A DNA stretch of 28,232 nt from Pelargonium nanum (GCA_036897485.1 JAYMTF010000928.1:1-28232); one strand, 5' to 3'. Shown: positions 1 through 9,485, counted from the first letter of the stretch. Translations and numbers: made by a program. Notes: generated by a model from the sequence alone, not told the origin.

Positions 1-311
1 TTTAAGGAAGAGTATATACCCAAATTGAAGCCAGTTGCAGAAAAGTGCTACTGTGGAATAGCTTTTATTTAGCCAGTTTAACAATTAAATGAAGGGGCAT
101 TTTAGACTTTTTACAAAAAAATACTACTTTTTACATCAACATTTAACAAACACAACTCCTTTTACACCTCCTTTAACACCTCCTATTTCAACTCATTTTA
201 ACAAACACAACCCAAATTTCCTATAGACTCTCTCTCTTCTTTTTACTTCCTATAGACTCTCTCTCTTCCTATAGACATTTCCAATAGACTTACCAAACAA
301 CCCCTTAGTAG
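1..311. repeat. Remnant of a hAT-like non-autonomous DNA transposon
   Basis: An AT- and pyrimidine-rich stretch with no coding potential that ends in ACTTACCAAACAACCCCTTA. That resembles the terminal sequence of many plant hAT-type MITEs (reverse complement of a TAAGGGGTTGTTTGGTAAG-like end). Inside, a ~27 bp unit beginning CCTATAGACTCTCTCTCTTC occurs at about 222 and 249, with a third partial copy at about 268. The left end may lie outside the window and no target-site duplication could be fixed. A similar ending (AGACTTACCAAACAA) occurs near 26220, so the family may be present twice. The assignment rests on end resemblance only. Confidence 0.35.
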
Positions 312-383
312 ACCATCATTAGGGGATCCATGTTCATTTTTTCATCCTAGTCGAAATTAAGATAAGAGATACATATATCAAAG

Positions 384-525
384 AAGGTTGGGTCAAGCAG
401 TCTAAGTGTTTTGGATTTTCTTAGAGGTCTCGAGTTCGAGTCTCCCTGCATGCGGTATGTGGTGGTTTATTTGAGTTTATACGGGAGAGCTACCCCTGTT
501 ATATAGCTCAACTGATAAAAAAAAT
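384..525 (+). repeat. tRNA-derived SINE-like element
   Basis: The block starts with GGTTGGGTCAAGCAGTCTAAG, shaped like a tRNA-Leu/Ser 5' half with a Pol III A box. It continues with CTCGAGTTCGAGTCTCCC, close to the B-box consensus GGTTCRANYCC. A short unrelated body follows, then an A-rich tail at 518-525 and beyond. ATACATATA occurs just before the block (370-378) and again after the tail (about 529-537), a possible short target-site duplication. It lies about 300 bp upstream of the PLT4-like TATA box. A decayed tRNA-Leu pseudogene is the main alternative; the non-tRNA body and A-rich tail favour a SINE. Confidence 0.5.
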
Positions 526-799
526 ACATATAAAAAATTAATAAGTGATTAATCAATGATATAATTTAATAGCGTTGTTGACAATTTCAACACAAACACG
601 AGGCAATTATATAAATTTCGGGTCACAAACAGTTAAGCTTTAGTCTTATTCTCTAGAAAGTTAGTTGAGATTTATTCTAAAGTAAATTGCATGTCCCATC
701 TCATGTTACCATTTTGGACAACTGTGACATGAAGCAGCATAGGATAGACAACTGTGGAAGTCGTTGCTTTGCCACGTCAAAATCACAGAAACATTTTTT

Positions 800-806
800 T
801 ATAAAA
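800..806 (+). promoter_or_regulatory. TATA box of the PLT4-like gene
   Basis: TATAAAA lies 187 bp upstream of the start codon at 987. Transcription starting about 30 bp downstream would give a 5' leader of roughly 150 nt that includes the upstream ORF at 851. Position and consensus fit a plant TATA box; no start-site data are available. Confidence 0.5.
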
Positions 807-850
807 CCCAAATATTTTTCCCAAGATTCTTGTGTCATTAACGTACTTAC

Positions 851-982
851 ATGAACAAAAGAAAATCTCAACTTGTTTGCTGTATCTTCACTCCATCTAC
901 TTCTTCTTCTTCTCTCAATTTTGAATTTTTTCTTATATCAGAGAAACAGAGACTCAAAACAGGCAGAGACCAAAAGAGCTAG
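851..982 (+). other. Upstream ORF (43 codons) in the PLT4-like leader
   Basis: An ATG at 851 opens a 43-codon frame that stops at TAG 980-982, four bases before the main ATG at 987. It is in a different frame from the transporter. It lies downstream of the TATA box at 800, so it is probably in the mRNA. The peptide is Ser/Lys-rich and matches nothing I recognise. By position it could damp translation of the main ORF. Whether the peptide sequence matters is unknown. Confidence 0.4.
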
Positions 983-986
983 AGTG

Positions 987-3397
987 ATGGGTGTCCATGA
1001 AAATGGGAGTGGAGAGATGGGTCTGTGTGGTGTTCCTCAGAGGATGGACGACTCTGAGGTCCCTTCCAAGAGCAATTCTAGGAACAAGTTTGTGATTGTT
1101 TGTGCCATTTTTGCCTCTCTCAACAATGTCCTTCTTGGCTATGGTGAGTGAGCTTCTTGTTAACTCTTTTGTTTTGCTTAGTTTGCTTAACTTTTGACCT
1201 TAATTGAGTTGGGAGTCGTCACCAATGTTGATCTTATACTGTAACACGCTCCCTTCATGTGCAAGTCTGTTTTCGCTGTGGCTCATGCATGGATTTGGAA
1301 TCATCAAAATTTGTTGTTCTTGGCTATTGATCCCTTTGATTGTTTGGGGTGTGACAAAATTTGAAATTGGAATCTTGTTATAGAAAATTTGGAAGTTGGG
1401 TTATGCTTGATTTTGCATCTTTTCCCTCTATTAAGGCCTTGGCTATGGTGAGTGATCTTCTTGTTACCGGATTTTCTTAGTTTATTTGACTTCTGACCTT
1501 GGTTGAATGAGGATCATCGATGACCAACTTGGCTAAAAGCTTAAATACGGATTATTTCGCTTTGCATGCAGCTCATGCACAATTTTTCTTATGAAATCAT
1601 AAAAAGTTGATGTTCTTTACTTTTGATCCTTTGATTGTTTAGGATTTTGGGAAAATTTTGAAATTGGAATCTTGTTATAGCAAATTTGGAAGTTGGGTTG
1701 TTCTTTTTTTTAGTTGGGTTGTTCTTAGTTTTGCATATTTTCCCTCTATAGATAGAGGCCTTGATTCATGTAATTGTGTTTGTTGTTTGTTGTTTACTTT
1801 TTAACATTTGACAAATTAGCTATAGGTGAAGAAATGCAACATTGTGATGAAGTAATTTGGACTGCTTTATAATTAGGGTTCATGTTTGAATTCTACTATT
1901 TAATAGAGAAAAGACATGATAATTTGGAGTCTTTAGCTCCTAGAAGCAAGCTGCTAGAATATGACCAAAATGCTGTTCTGCTCATAAATTAACTTAAGTA
2001 ATGAAATTGCATTTTAATGTTAATGTTCATGTTACCGAACCGCAGATATAGGCGTCATGAGCGGAGCAATCATATTTATTCACGAGGACCTGAAAATAAC
2101 CGAGGTACAAGAAGAGGTTCTTGTCGGGATTTTGAGCATCGCTTCGCTTGTAGGTAGCTTGACCGGCGGAAAAACATCAGATGCCATTGGAAGGAAATGG
2201 ACAGTGGCATTAGCAGCTGTTATCTTCCAAGCCGGCGCAGTTGTAATGACGCTCGCCCCAACATTTCAAGTACTAATGCTAGGAAGGATCTTGACAGGGA
2301 TTGGCATAGGCCTTGGAAGCATGACCGCGCAAGTCTATATAGCTGAGATTTCGCCTTCCATTTCCAGAGGCTCGCTCACATCCTTCCCCGAGATTTTCAT
2401 CAATATCGGGATCTTGCTTGGCTATGTCTCCAACTATGCTTTTTCGGGTCTTCCCGTGCACATCAGTTGGAGACTTATGCTGGCTGCGGGAATTTTGCCT
2501 TCAGTGTTCGTTGCCTTTGCGCTCTTTGTTATCCCGGAGTCACCAAGGTGGCTGGTGATGCAAAACAGAATCGAAGAAGCAAGATTGGTGTTGCTCAAAA
2601 CCTGTGATGACGAGAAAGAGGCCGAGGATAGGCTTGAAGAGATACAACTCGCTGCTGGGATTCATAAACACAAAGCTGTCTGGCGCGAGCTTCTTTGTCC
2701 TTCTGCTTCGGTTCAGAGAATGTTGATCACTGGTTTGGGAATCCAATGTTTCCAGCAGATCACTGGAACCGACTCTGTTGTGTATTATAGCCCTGAGATC
2801 TTCAAAGAAGCCGGGATTGAGACCAATTCGAAGCTTCTTGCTGCCACCATTGCAGTGGGTGCTTTCAAGACTGTTTTCATCTTGGTTGCTATCTTTCTTG
2901 TGGACAAAGTTGGGAGAAAGCCATTGCTCTATGTAAGCACCATTGGCATGACAGTTTGTTTGCTCGTTTTGGGGCTTTCGCTGACATTCCTCGGACAAGA
3001 ACAAGTTGGCATTGCGACGACAGTTCTGTCCGTTTATGGAACCGTTGCTTTCTTCTCTGTCGGGATGGGACCTATCTGTGGGGTTTTGACGTCGGAGATC
3101 TACCCTTTGAAGCTTCGTGCTCAGGCGGCCGCCCTTGGATCTGTGGTTAATAGGGTCTGCAGTGGCATGGTTTCCATGTCTTTCCTCTCAGCTTCGCGGG
3201 CTATTTCTGTCGGTGGTACGTTCCTCATCTTTTGCGCGATCTCTGCTCTCTCCATTCTCTTTGTCCACAAACTTGTCCCGGAAACTAAAGGCAAGTCCTT
3301 GGAGCAAGTTGAGTTACTGTTTCAGCATGAACATGGAGAGCAAGATAGTGATGTTGAGCCTCTCTTGACACAAGTTGAGAGAAAACAGGAGGCTTAG
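987..3397 (+). CDS. PLT4: Polyol/monosaccharide transporter, PLT4-like (MFS sugar porter)
   Basis: Two exons, 987-1143 and 2046-3397, are joined across a 902-nt GT-AG intron and encode 502 residues. The junction recreates LLGYDIGVMSGA, the conserved first transmembrane segment of plant polyol transporters. Family marks in order are DAIGRKWT (GRK/R loop 2), PESPRWL, QQITGTDSVVYYSPEIF, DKVGRKP, EIYPLKLRAQ and C-terminal PETKGKSLEQVE. Twelve membrane helices are expected for this length. The family uses proton symport of linear polyols and monosaccharides at the plasma membrane. From memory, the text is closest to Arabidopsis probable polyol transporter 4 (At2g20780), and the neighbouring genes support that. 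The ATG at 987 is chosen because the upstream in-frame extension lacks an ATG. Oddity: the usually conserved Trp of the GPxxW motif is Gly398 (GPICGVLTSE). The reading frame is otherwise intact. Confidence 0.93.
1134..1740 (+). repeat. ~304 bp tandem duplication copying the PLT4 exon-1 donor site
   Basis: The last bases of exon 1 and its 5' splice site (CTTGGCTATGGTGAGTGA, from 1134) recur at 1438 with an offset of 304 bp. Similarity continues along both units. For example, GAAATTGGAATCTTGTTATAG occurs near 1360 and again near 1659, and GGAAGTTGGGTT follows in both. After the second unit, GAGGCCTTGATTCATG (about 1755) looks like a decayed third start of the unit. The intron therefore carries a copied donor at 1448. 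Using it would add 304 nt and an immediate in-frame stop (TGA at 1149). Confidence 0.85.
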
Positions 3398-4477
3398 GTT
3401 TCAGTGAAAACCTTGGATTTTTTGGTATCTGCAACCAAAAAATCAGTGTCAGGGACCAAAATGGGGACTTGCAATATTGTCCAAGTTGCAATCCTGTCAC
3501 AAAATTCAAAATCCTATGAAGTTGTGCAAGTAGTAGAAAGTAGAATATAGTATTTTATATACAACAGTGTCATGTATGGCAAGGCCTATATTTCAGTTTT
3601 TTTATGTATAGATTTTGTTTCTAGTTGTTGTATATCTATGCAACAGAAATGAATTTCCTCTACATTATCTATGAAACAGAAATGAATTTCCTGATGTGGG
3701 TAAAATGATGAACCAAGTGTAACAATAACAAATCATTTACCGGTCAATTACTTACCAAATATGTCATGAAATTTAACTGATACCTGCAGAACATTGTCGA
3801 CTCTCAGTGTCAATTTCCTCTTGTCCTGTTGAAGTTTCCTTTGTTTGGAACCAACAGATTCTTCAATGAATGAGAGGTTGCTATATGGATTCTGACTTCT
3901 GAGCAGTAAACAAGAGCAAAAGGCCAAATCATGAGCCATCATGAATTGGATGTTTCTTGATGTTGCTCACAATCACTAAGCAGAAACAAACTCATGAAAA
4001 GTTAATTAATAAACAGCAAAAGACAATCATGTTTCACATGTAAATAAACATGAAATGAACCATTATAACCAAGAGAGAAGGGAGTCTCAGCCAAGAAATG
4101 GATCCGGGCGGGCGGATCCACTGAATCGGGTATAGTTATACTATGTGAGGTAATGTCTATTCATTGGCTTGGCTCAGTCTCAGATTCAGTTTTCCCTATA
4201 AACATTTACTGAAGATGGTATGTGACTACTTGTTATATTGTCACTTGTGGCACAAGAAAAGACAAAAACAAAACAAAAGATTCCTCTCAACAAAATATGT
4301 CTAATTGGTATAAATGAATGGTTTGCACATTCAGAGCATGCCAACCTCCCCATTGGTGTAGGCCTGTATAAGTAACCTCAACTTCAGATAAAATATCTCA
4401 GAAGACAAGATAGTAGAACCAAAAGCTAAAGACAAAACAGATGGGTTCTTGATGATCATATCTATGGAGCTCACCTC
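3398..4477. other. Intergenic: PLT4 3' region and epoxide hydrolase upstream region
   Basis: No gene is supported here. The first ~250 bases are AT-rich with repeats of CAGAAATGAATTTCCT (about 3644 and 3676) and probably hold the transporter 3' UTR and poly(A) site. The minus strand at 3748-3942 has a short open frame that matches no family I know. The rest is upstream sequence of the epoxide hydrolase, including a short GC-rich palindrome at 4099-4120. Confidence 0.6.
4099..4120. repeat. GC-rich inverted repeat upstream of the epoxide hydrolase
   Basis: TGGATCCG, then a six-base GGCGGG spacer, then CGGATCCA: a perfect 8-bp inverted repeat. It stands out in otherwise AT-rich DNA, about 380 bp before the epoxide hydrolase TATA box. 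It could bind a dimeric factor or be chance. Nothing else in the sequence decides this. Confidence 0.35.
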
Positions 4478-4484
4478 TATATAA
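4478..4484 (+). promoter_or_regulatory. TATA box of the epoxide hydrolase gene
   Basis: TATATAA in the context CCTCTATATAAGC lies 51 bp upstream of the start codon at 4529. It would give a short leader of roughly 15-20 nt if transcription starts about 30 bp downstream. Confidence 0.55.
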
Positions 4485-4528
4485 GCTAGCAACAATTATC
4501 CTTCCCTTGATATCTAACACAATCCAAA

Positions 4529-5805
4529 ATGGAGAAGATCCAACACAAGTATGTACATGTCAGAGGGCTTAAGCTTCATGTTGCAGATATCGGATCAGGT
4601 CTAATACCATTACCCAAAAGTTTGATGTATTTGTAAAATCTAGCATAGTTGTTTGTTTCTGTTTTGTAAGGTTTTGGGGTGATATAAGCAGGTCCAGTGG
4701 TGGTTTTCTTGCACGGGTTTCCAGAGATATGGTATTCATGGAGGTATCAGATGGTAGCAGTAGCTGATTCGGGTTTCCGGGCAATCGCTCCCGACCATAG
4801 AGGCTATGGACTTTCTGAACAGCCTCAAGAACCCGAGAAGGCAACATTTAAAGATCTTGTTGATGATCTTCTTGCCATCCTCAATTCACTTAACATCTCA
4901 AAGGTATAAAAAAAAATCCATTGCAATATACATATACAAGAAACTGTTAGTTAAATCAACTCTCTAATTTTTACAGTTTTTGTTTCGCTACAATCTGCAG
5001 GTATTTCTTGTGGGGAAGGACTTGGGAGGCCGACCTGCGTACCATTTCGCACTCCTTCACCCGGATAAGGTTTTCGGAGTTGTAACTCTGGGTGTACCTT
5101 TCATTATTGCCGGTCCGCAAGCTTTTCCCAAGGATCTACTTCCCGAAGGCTTCTATATGTTAAGATGGCAGGTACTAGAATCTCCTCTCCGCCTATGTTT
5201 TATAACTCAAACCAGCAAAACAAACTTAAAACCAGCTCAAATTATTTGGCAGGAGCCGGGAAGAGCTGAGAAGGATTTTGGTCGTTTTGACATTAAGACA
5301 GTGGTGAAAAACATTTACATTCTCTTCTCAGGGAGTGAACTTCCGGTAGCTAGTGAGGACCAGGAGATCATGGACTTGGTAGATCCGTCTACTCCTCTAC
5401 CCTACTGGTTCACCGAAGATGACCTAGCAAACTACGCAGCTCTTTATGAAAACTCTGGTTTCAGGACCCCATTACAGGTTCCGTACAGGTACTAACCAAA
5501 CGTATCAAAAAGTCGTATCCTGTTATAGTTGTGTTGTAACGTTTATAGCTTAATGCAGGGCTTGGTTGGAGGAATATGGGGTGGAAGACCTGAAAGTCAA
5601 GGTTCCGGCGCTGCTGATAATGGGCGAAAAAGACTATGCACTCAAGTTTCCCGGCTTGACAGATTACATAACAAGTGGAATGGTGAAGCACTATGTTCCT
5701 GACTTGGATATTACATTCTTGCCCGAGGGAACCCATTTTGTTCAAGAACAATGTCCTGATCAGGTCAATGAGCTCATCAAGACCTTCCTCAACAAGCATA
5801 TCTGA
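4529..5805 (+). CDS. Soluble epoxide hydrolase (alpha/beta-hydrolase fold)
   Basis: Five exons (4529-4598, 4692-4903, 5001-5171, 5253-5488, 5559-5805), all with GT-AG junctions, give 311 residues, normal for plant soluble epoxide hydrolases. The expected catalytic parts are present: oxyanion motif HGFPE (31-35), nucleophile Asp101 in VGKDLGG, charge-relay Asp255 in MGEKDY, base His289 in EGTHF, and cap-domain tyrosines Tyr146 (PEGFYML) and Tyr229 (QVPYR), placed as in the potato enzyme family. Such enzymes hydrolyse epoxides, including fatty-acid epoxides of the cutin and oxylipin routes, to vicinal diols, usually in the cytosol. No member of the family sits at this place in the Arabidopsis block, so it may be a local insertion. 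The third intron (5172-5252) is 81 nt, in frame and free of stops. Substrate cannot be told from sequence. Confidence 0.93.
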
Positions 5806-6129
5806 CCTACAAGGCTACAACTCTACTCTTATTTGGTTTTGTGTTGTATGATGCTTAAAAGACTAGTACTATATATGATTTTCAAGTCCTAGGTTTATAC
5901 TTTGTTACAAGTTATGTGCCTTAGACCTACATGTTTCTCATTTTTCTTCATGGCATGAAACTTCGAAAATAGAAATAGTGTATTAACACAAACAACGGTA
6001 TGATAAGTAAATGACAAATCATGAATTCTTCTGCAAACACAATAGCCGCAATTTGGATTTTGCATTGATTTAACGAAGGTAACAAAACACAAGTTCTCGA
6101 ACAGTATAAAATTAGCCTATGCTAGGAAG

Positions 6130-6328
6130 TAGACCTGTCAATTTGGGCCGTGGGACTAATGAGGGCCAAGCAAAAAAATCTCACGCGTTCGTATTTTGCA
6201 ACTTCTTATCGGCCCTATCCTTTCCCACTCAGTGGCGAGACGTTAGAACTAACAAAAAGTTGCCCGATAGAAACACATGCGTTTTTTTGCCAGCCCGTTT
6301 AGGCCTGTGGCCATCACTGCCAGGTATA
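6130..6328. mobile_element. hAT-like MITE between convergent genes
   Basis: A 199-bp element bounded by imperfect terminal inverted repeats: TAGACCTGTCAATTTGGGCC at the left, and at the right GGCCATCACTGCCAGGTATA (reverse complement TATACCTGGCAGTGATGGCC). It is flanked by CTAGGAAG (6122-6129) and CTAGGAAC (6329-6336), an 8-bp target-site duplication with one mismatch, the size expected for hAT elements. It has no coding capacity. It sits 72 bp beyond the LanC-like stop codon, so it probably lies in that gene's 3' UTR, and about 320 bp beyond the epoxide hydrolase stop. Related copies occur at 15166, 17609 and 18814. Confidence 0.7.
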
Positions 6329-6400
6329 CTAGGAACAACCAAAACACTCAGCAACAGCTATATCTATATCTACACAATGCTTCTCGTTCCATCAAAATTC

Positions 6401-8633
6401 TCAGAGTTCGTAAGCTGGAAACTTTGCTTCAGAAGGTTCAATCATGTCTAGAAGAAGAAAAGCCATACCTCCGGTACCTTCAAACAGCGAGTAGGAGGTG
6501 TCACCCCCATGCATTTTTCGTTCTGAAATGAGCTTGTGAGCTCTATCGAGTAGAAAACAAGCAAAAGCTTTTGCCCTGTATAGGAACTTTATATCACCTG
6601 TTAGTCGGTGAAGTGCGAGGAAAACGTACGCATTCCCACTGATGCCATGGCAAATTCCAACTCGTTTGAGTAGTCCACGGTTCCAAACCACCTCTGCTGC
6701 TTCTATAGCAGCTTCCAAAAAGTCTTTATCTCCAAACACCTAAACATTGATCAAACCATGAAAATTGCAGTTATAAAAAGGAACCGGAGAGGGTAGAGTT
6801 AAACGAAGCAATTAGGAATCTAATTCATCAACATAATCCTTATAACTTCAGAGATTGCAACAAATACACAATATATTAGTTAGTTTTTTAATGAAATTAG
6901 TGGCTATCATCTTTTTACCTCAGCTGCTTTGACGAGAGTGAGGGCTATTCCAGGAGCTCCATGACACCAATGCACACGAACATCTTCTCTATCGTCTTCA
7001 CTCGTAGGGTAGTTTCCACTAGGAAAACGATTTTTTATCATATATCTAAGAGTGCCCTTCACATCCTCAACTTCATCCGGCTTCAAGTTCATGTCCATCA
7101 ATACATGCATAATCCCTGCCAATCCATGAGCAGCGCCCCAATACTTTTCACGATACCATTCAAACATCAAAGGACATCTTCCTTTGTTAGACAAACTTCT
7201 GCCGTTCTTGATGATTTCTTTCACGACTTCGTCCTAAACAAATCATAACTCATGTTGCTGCTATTGCAGAGCAACAAAATCAACATAACAGAAAGGGTAG
7301 TGATGGAAGTTTACCGTGCAAGTAGAAGAAACTGTATCCTTGCCAATATGTTTGTTCAGGAACAGACACGCCCATAAAAACCCAGATCTTCCATATAACA
7401 ACTCATTGGGGAGATTTCTGGCCAGCCTTATCTGCAATTAGAACAAAGAACATTCCACTAATAAAATAAAAACGTAAAAGCTTGACAGATCCATTAAGCC
7501 ATAATCAAACACACAAGGGCAGCCCAAGCACGAATCTCCACCACTGTGGGGTCTAAGTGGGTCTTCCACGCTTGTATAGAGAGGTTGTTTACTTCCTCAA
7601 ATTGTGACCACAGGGTCACGAAGCAACAACATGACTGTTGTGCACGAGGCTCCACCATTACGGGAAATTGTTTCCCGACTCAAACCCCTAACCTCAAAGT
7701 CACAACACAACAACATTACCGTTGAGTAAAGCCTAAGCTTCACAATCAAAAACACATAAGGGAAACCAGTGCACAACTCAAACCCGTGACCTCAAAGTCA
7801 CAAATTACAATGTTATAGCAATAACACCACCATTGTCCCAAGCCTCGCCTTCATGATATCAAACAAACAATTGCAATAAACATACCTCTCTAAACTGGGA
7901 CAAATAGTGATCAAGCAACTGTTGATTGCCAGCATGCTTAGCTGCCACAGCCCCAAGAGCACAAACACCAGCTCGCCCACATATAAAGGTCACATCTCTA
8001 CCATCAAAACACACATCACATAATCAAAGTTGACACAAATATTTATCCACCAACATGTTATAAGTATAACCAAATAACAAACAGTTTAAATCATACATAT
8101 AAGCTTACCTAGAACCAGAAGAAGCAGAGTCACAAGCCTTGATGATCTCAGAACACAAACTAAGATCATTCGAATTCTTAGTGACCAAATACGATCTGAG
8201 GAGCAAATAAGCCGTTCCCAAAACCCCACAATAGATAGTGAAGTCCCTCACTCGCTGTCCACTTAACCCCCATGTCTCTATCACTATCTGAGGCAAAACA
8301 ACAAACACCTTATGAGCACTCCAAATCCAAAGAACCCAGTATCAAAATCAAAACTTTTTATAACAAAACACGACCCAGCTGAAATAAAACACACAGATCA
8401 CAGAATCGAAACATGAATCAACACAAACATTTACATATACACATATCAATAAAGAGAGAGGTGGTGTTTACGGTTTCTTTGAGGTCCAAAGCCGCGCGCT
8501 TGAAGCGCTCAGAGAGAAGATGGTAAGGCATGGAGAGAAGCTTCAGGAGAGAATCTGAATTGGGTTCGTCGTCTTCGTCGCCACATTCTGCCACAAACGC
8601 TGGCATTAAATTGGGGAAGAACCGATCAGCCAT
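6401..8633 (-). CDS. GCL2: LanC-like protein (GCL2/GCR2 family)
   Basis: Six exons on the minus strand (8633-8472, 8287-8109, 7997-7886, 7431-7315, 7233-6919, 6739-6401) join without frame change into 407 residues. The start MADRFFPN is the usual family N terminus; the frame further upstream has no ATG. The LanC fold is marked by repeated GxxG-type motifs (CGRAGVCALGAVA, YWGAAHGLAGIMH, HWCHGAPGIALT, GICHGISGNAYVF, FEGTGGMAFLLLD). The zinc ligands are Cys280, Cys325 and His326. Bacterial LanC makes lanthionine rings. Eukaryotic LANCL proteins bind glutathione and add it to dehydroamino acids; the plant GCR2/GCL proteins were once proposed as G-protein-coupled receptors but have no membrane helices. 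From memory, AtGCL2 (At2g20770) lies between PLT4 and CLC1, as here. Intron 3 holds a SINE-like repeat. Distinguishing GCL2 from GCR2/GCL1 rests mainly on synteny. Confidence 0.92.
7507..7853 (-). repeat. SINE-like element with two head units in LanC intron 3
   Basis: Read on the minus strand, the sequence ends in GTGCTTGGGCTGCCCTTGTG, like the 3' end of plant Au-type SINEs, and contains GGGTTTGAGTCGGGAAAC, a B-box-like block followed by the GGAAACA segment of that family. The head is present twice in the same direction. TGTGACTTTGAGGTCACGGG with GTTTGAGTTG lies at about 7802-7773; TGTGACTTTGAGGTTAGGGG with GTTTGAGTCG lies at about 7703-7675. Each is preceded by a similar GAAG...GGCTT start (about 7853 and 7742). 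It looks like a dimeric or nested SINE. It sits wholly within the 454-nt intron 7432-7885. Confidence 0.55.
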
Positions 8634-8781
8634 TATCTTTTCTGGTTCTGAGGAGAGAGAGCTCACAGACACTGATTCGGAGAGACAAATGGAAAAAAGA
8701 GAAACCGATTCGAGAATTCGAGCAACTTCAGCTAAAGCCTACAGCTCTGAGCTAATCCTTAAGCGCGCCGCCATTTTTTCA

Positions 8782-8787
8782 CACGTG
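8782..8787. promoter_or_regulatory. G-box/ABRE-like element
   Basis: CACGTG within ACACGTGGCA lies 149 bp upstream of the LanC-like start codon and 36 bp from the end of the tRNA gene. ACACGTGGC is the core bound by bZIP factors of the ABF/ABI5 group and by some bHLH factors. Placement in the proximal promoter makes a role plausible. No binding data are available. Confidence 0.45.
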
Positions 8788-8808
8788 GCAAGTTCTCGAG
8801 GAAGCTTG

Positions 8809-8819
8809 AAAAAATAAAA
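8809..8819 (-). terminator. Pol III terminator of tRNA-Asp
   Basis: On the minus strand, TTTT (8819-8816) begins four bases after the tRNA discriminator base, followed by six T (8814-8809). Runs of four or more T terminate RNA polymerase III, so this matches the expected end of the primary transcript. Confidence 0.75.
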
Positions 8820-8822
8820 CGA

Positions 8823-8894
8823 CGCCGTTGCCGGGGATCGAACCCGGGTCACCCGCGTGACAGGCGGGGATACTTACCACTATACTACAACGAC
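8823..8894 (-). tRNA. tRNA-Asp (GUC)
   Basis: A 72-nt nuclear tRNA. The acceptor arm GTCGTTG pairs with CAACGGC (one G-T pair) and is followed by discriminator G. The D arm is TAGTATAGTGGTAAGTA (A box). The anticodon stem CCCGC/GCGGG encloses loop CTGTCAC, with anticodon GTC at 8861-8859. The T arm CCGGG/CCCGG carries GGTTCGATCC (B box). No CCA is encoded and there is no intron, as expected for plant nuclear tRNA-Asp. It lies 189 bp upstream of the LanC-like start codon on the same strand. All arms pair well, so it is very likely functional. Confidence 0.96.
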
Positions 8895-9339
8895 CTTGTT
8901 GTTTGATGAACATAAATTTAATAATAGATAATTAAACATAAGGATCAAAATATTCATAATCCTCTAATTTGTGATAACATCACAATCACATGAGAAACAA
9001 TAATATAAATTGATCCTGTAATTCGTGGGGGTTTGTTCGTGCGGTTCTAATAGTTGACTGTGTACTGTATAATTCAGTAAGAATACAACTAGTTTAACAT
9101 GATTATTAAATGTGTTGTGTTGATACAATTCATTATGCACGATAAAACGAACACTTTTGACACGTTACTGTGACTCATTTCTTATCATTATACCTTTAAA
9201 TGTGCATGTTGGGCGTGATGAGTGTGAAGTTAGTGTCTTTGTATATGTATTGGAGGTCCTACACAAACACGAAGGGTTATTGAACGTGTTGAATTCACAA
9301 ACATGAACATGACACGATCAAAATGTGTGGATCAAATAC

Positions 9340-9485
9340 GATAATTTCGAATAGTGTTCGTATTGTGTAACGACATAAATTACTATATCTAAGGATAATT
9401 TCATATAATGTTCATATCGTGTTACGACATAAACTACAATATTTAAAAATAATTTCTTATAATGTTCGGCATAAATCACAATAAA
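9340..9485. repeat. ~54-bp tandem repeat, about 2.7 copies
   Basis: Units start at about 9340 (GATAATTTCGAATAGTGTTC), 9394 (GATAATTTCATATAATGTTC) and 9449 (AATAATTTCTTATAATGTTC). The first two continue with a shared GTGT(A/T)ACGACATAAA(T/C)TAC segment; the third loses part of it. Copies have diverged. No function is suggested. Confidence 0.7.

Noticed and set aside
873..986. N-terminal extension of the PLT4-like protein
   Set aside because: The frame is open from 873 but contains no ATG before 987 (it begins at TTG) and the extension is not part of the family; the ATG at 987 is used.
1843..1990. Possible C/D snoRNA in the PLT4 intron (GTGATGA box)
   Set aside because: No matching D box (CTGA) with terminal stem at a suitable distance.
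3748..3942. Minus-strand 64-codon frame ending near a donor-like CTGCAG|GTATC
   Set aside because: It could be a gene fragment, but no domain or relative is recognised and no partner exon was found.
5461..5799. 112-codon minus-strand open frame
   Set aside because: Antisense shadow of epoxide hydrolase exon 5.
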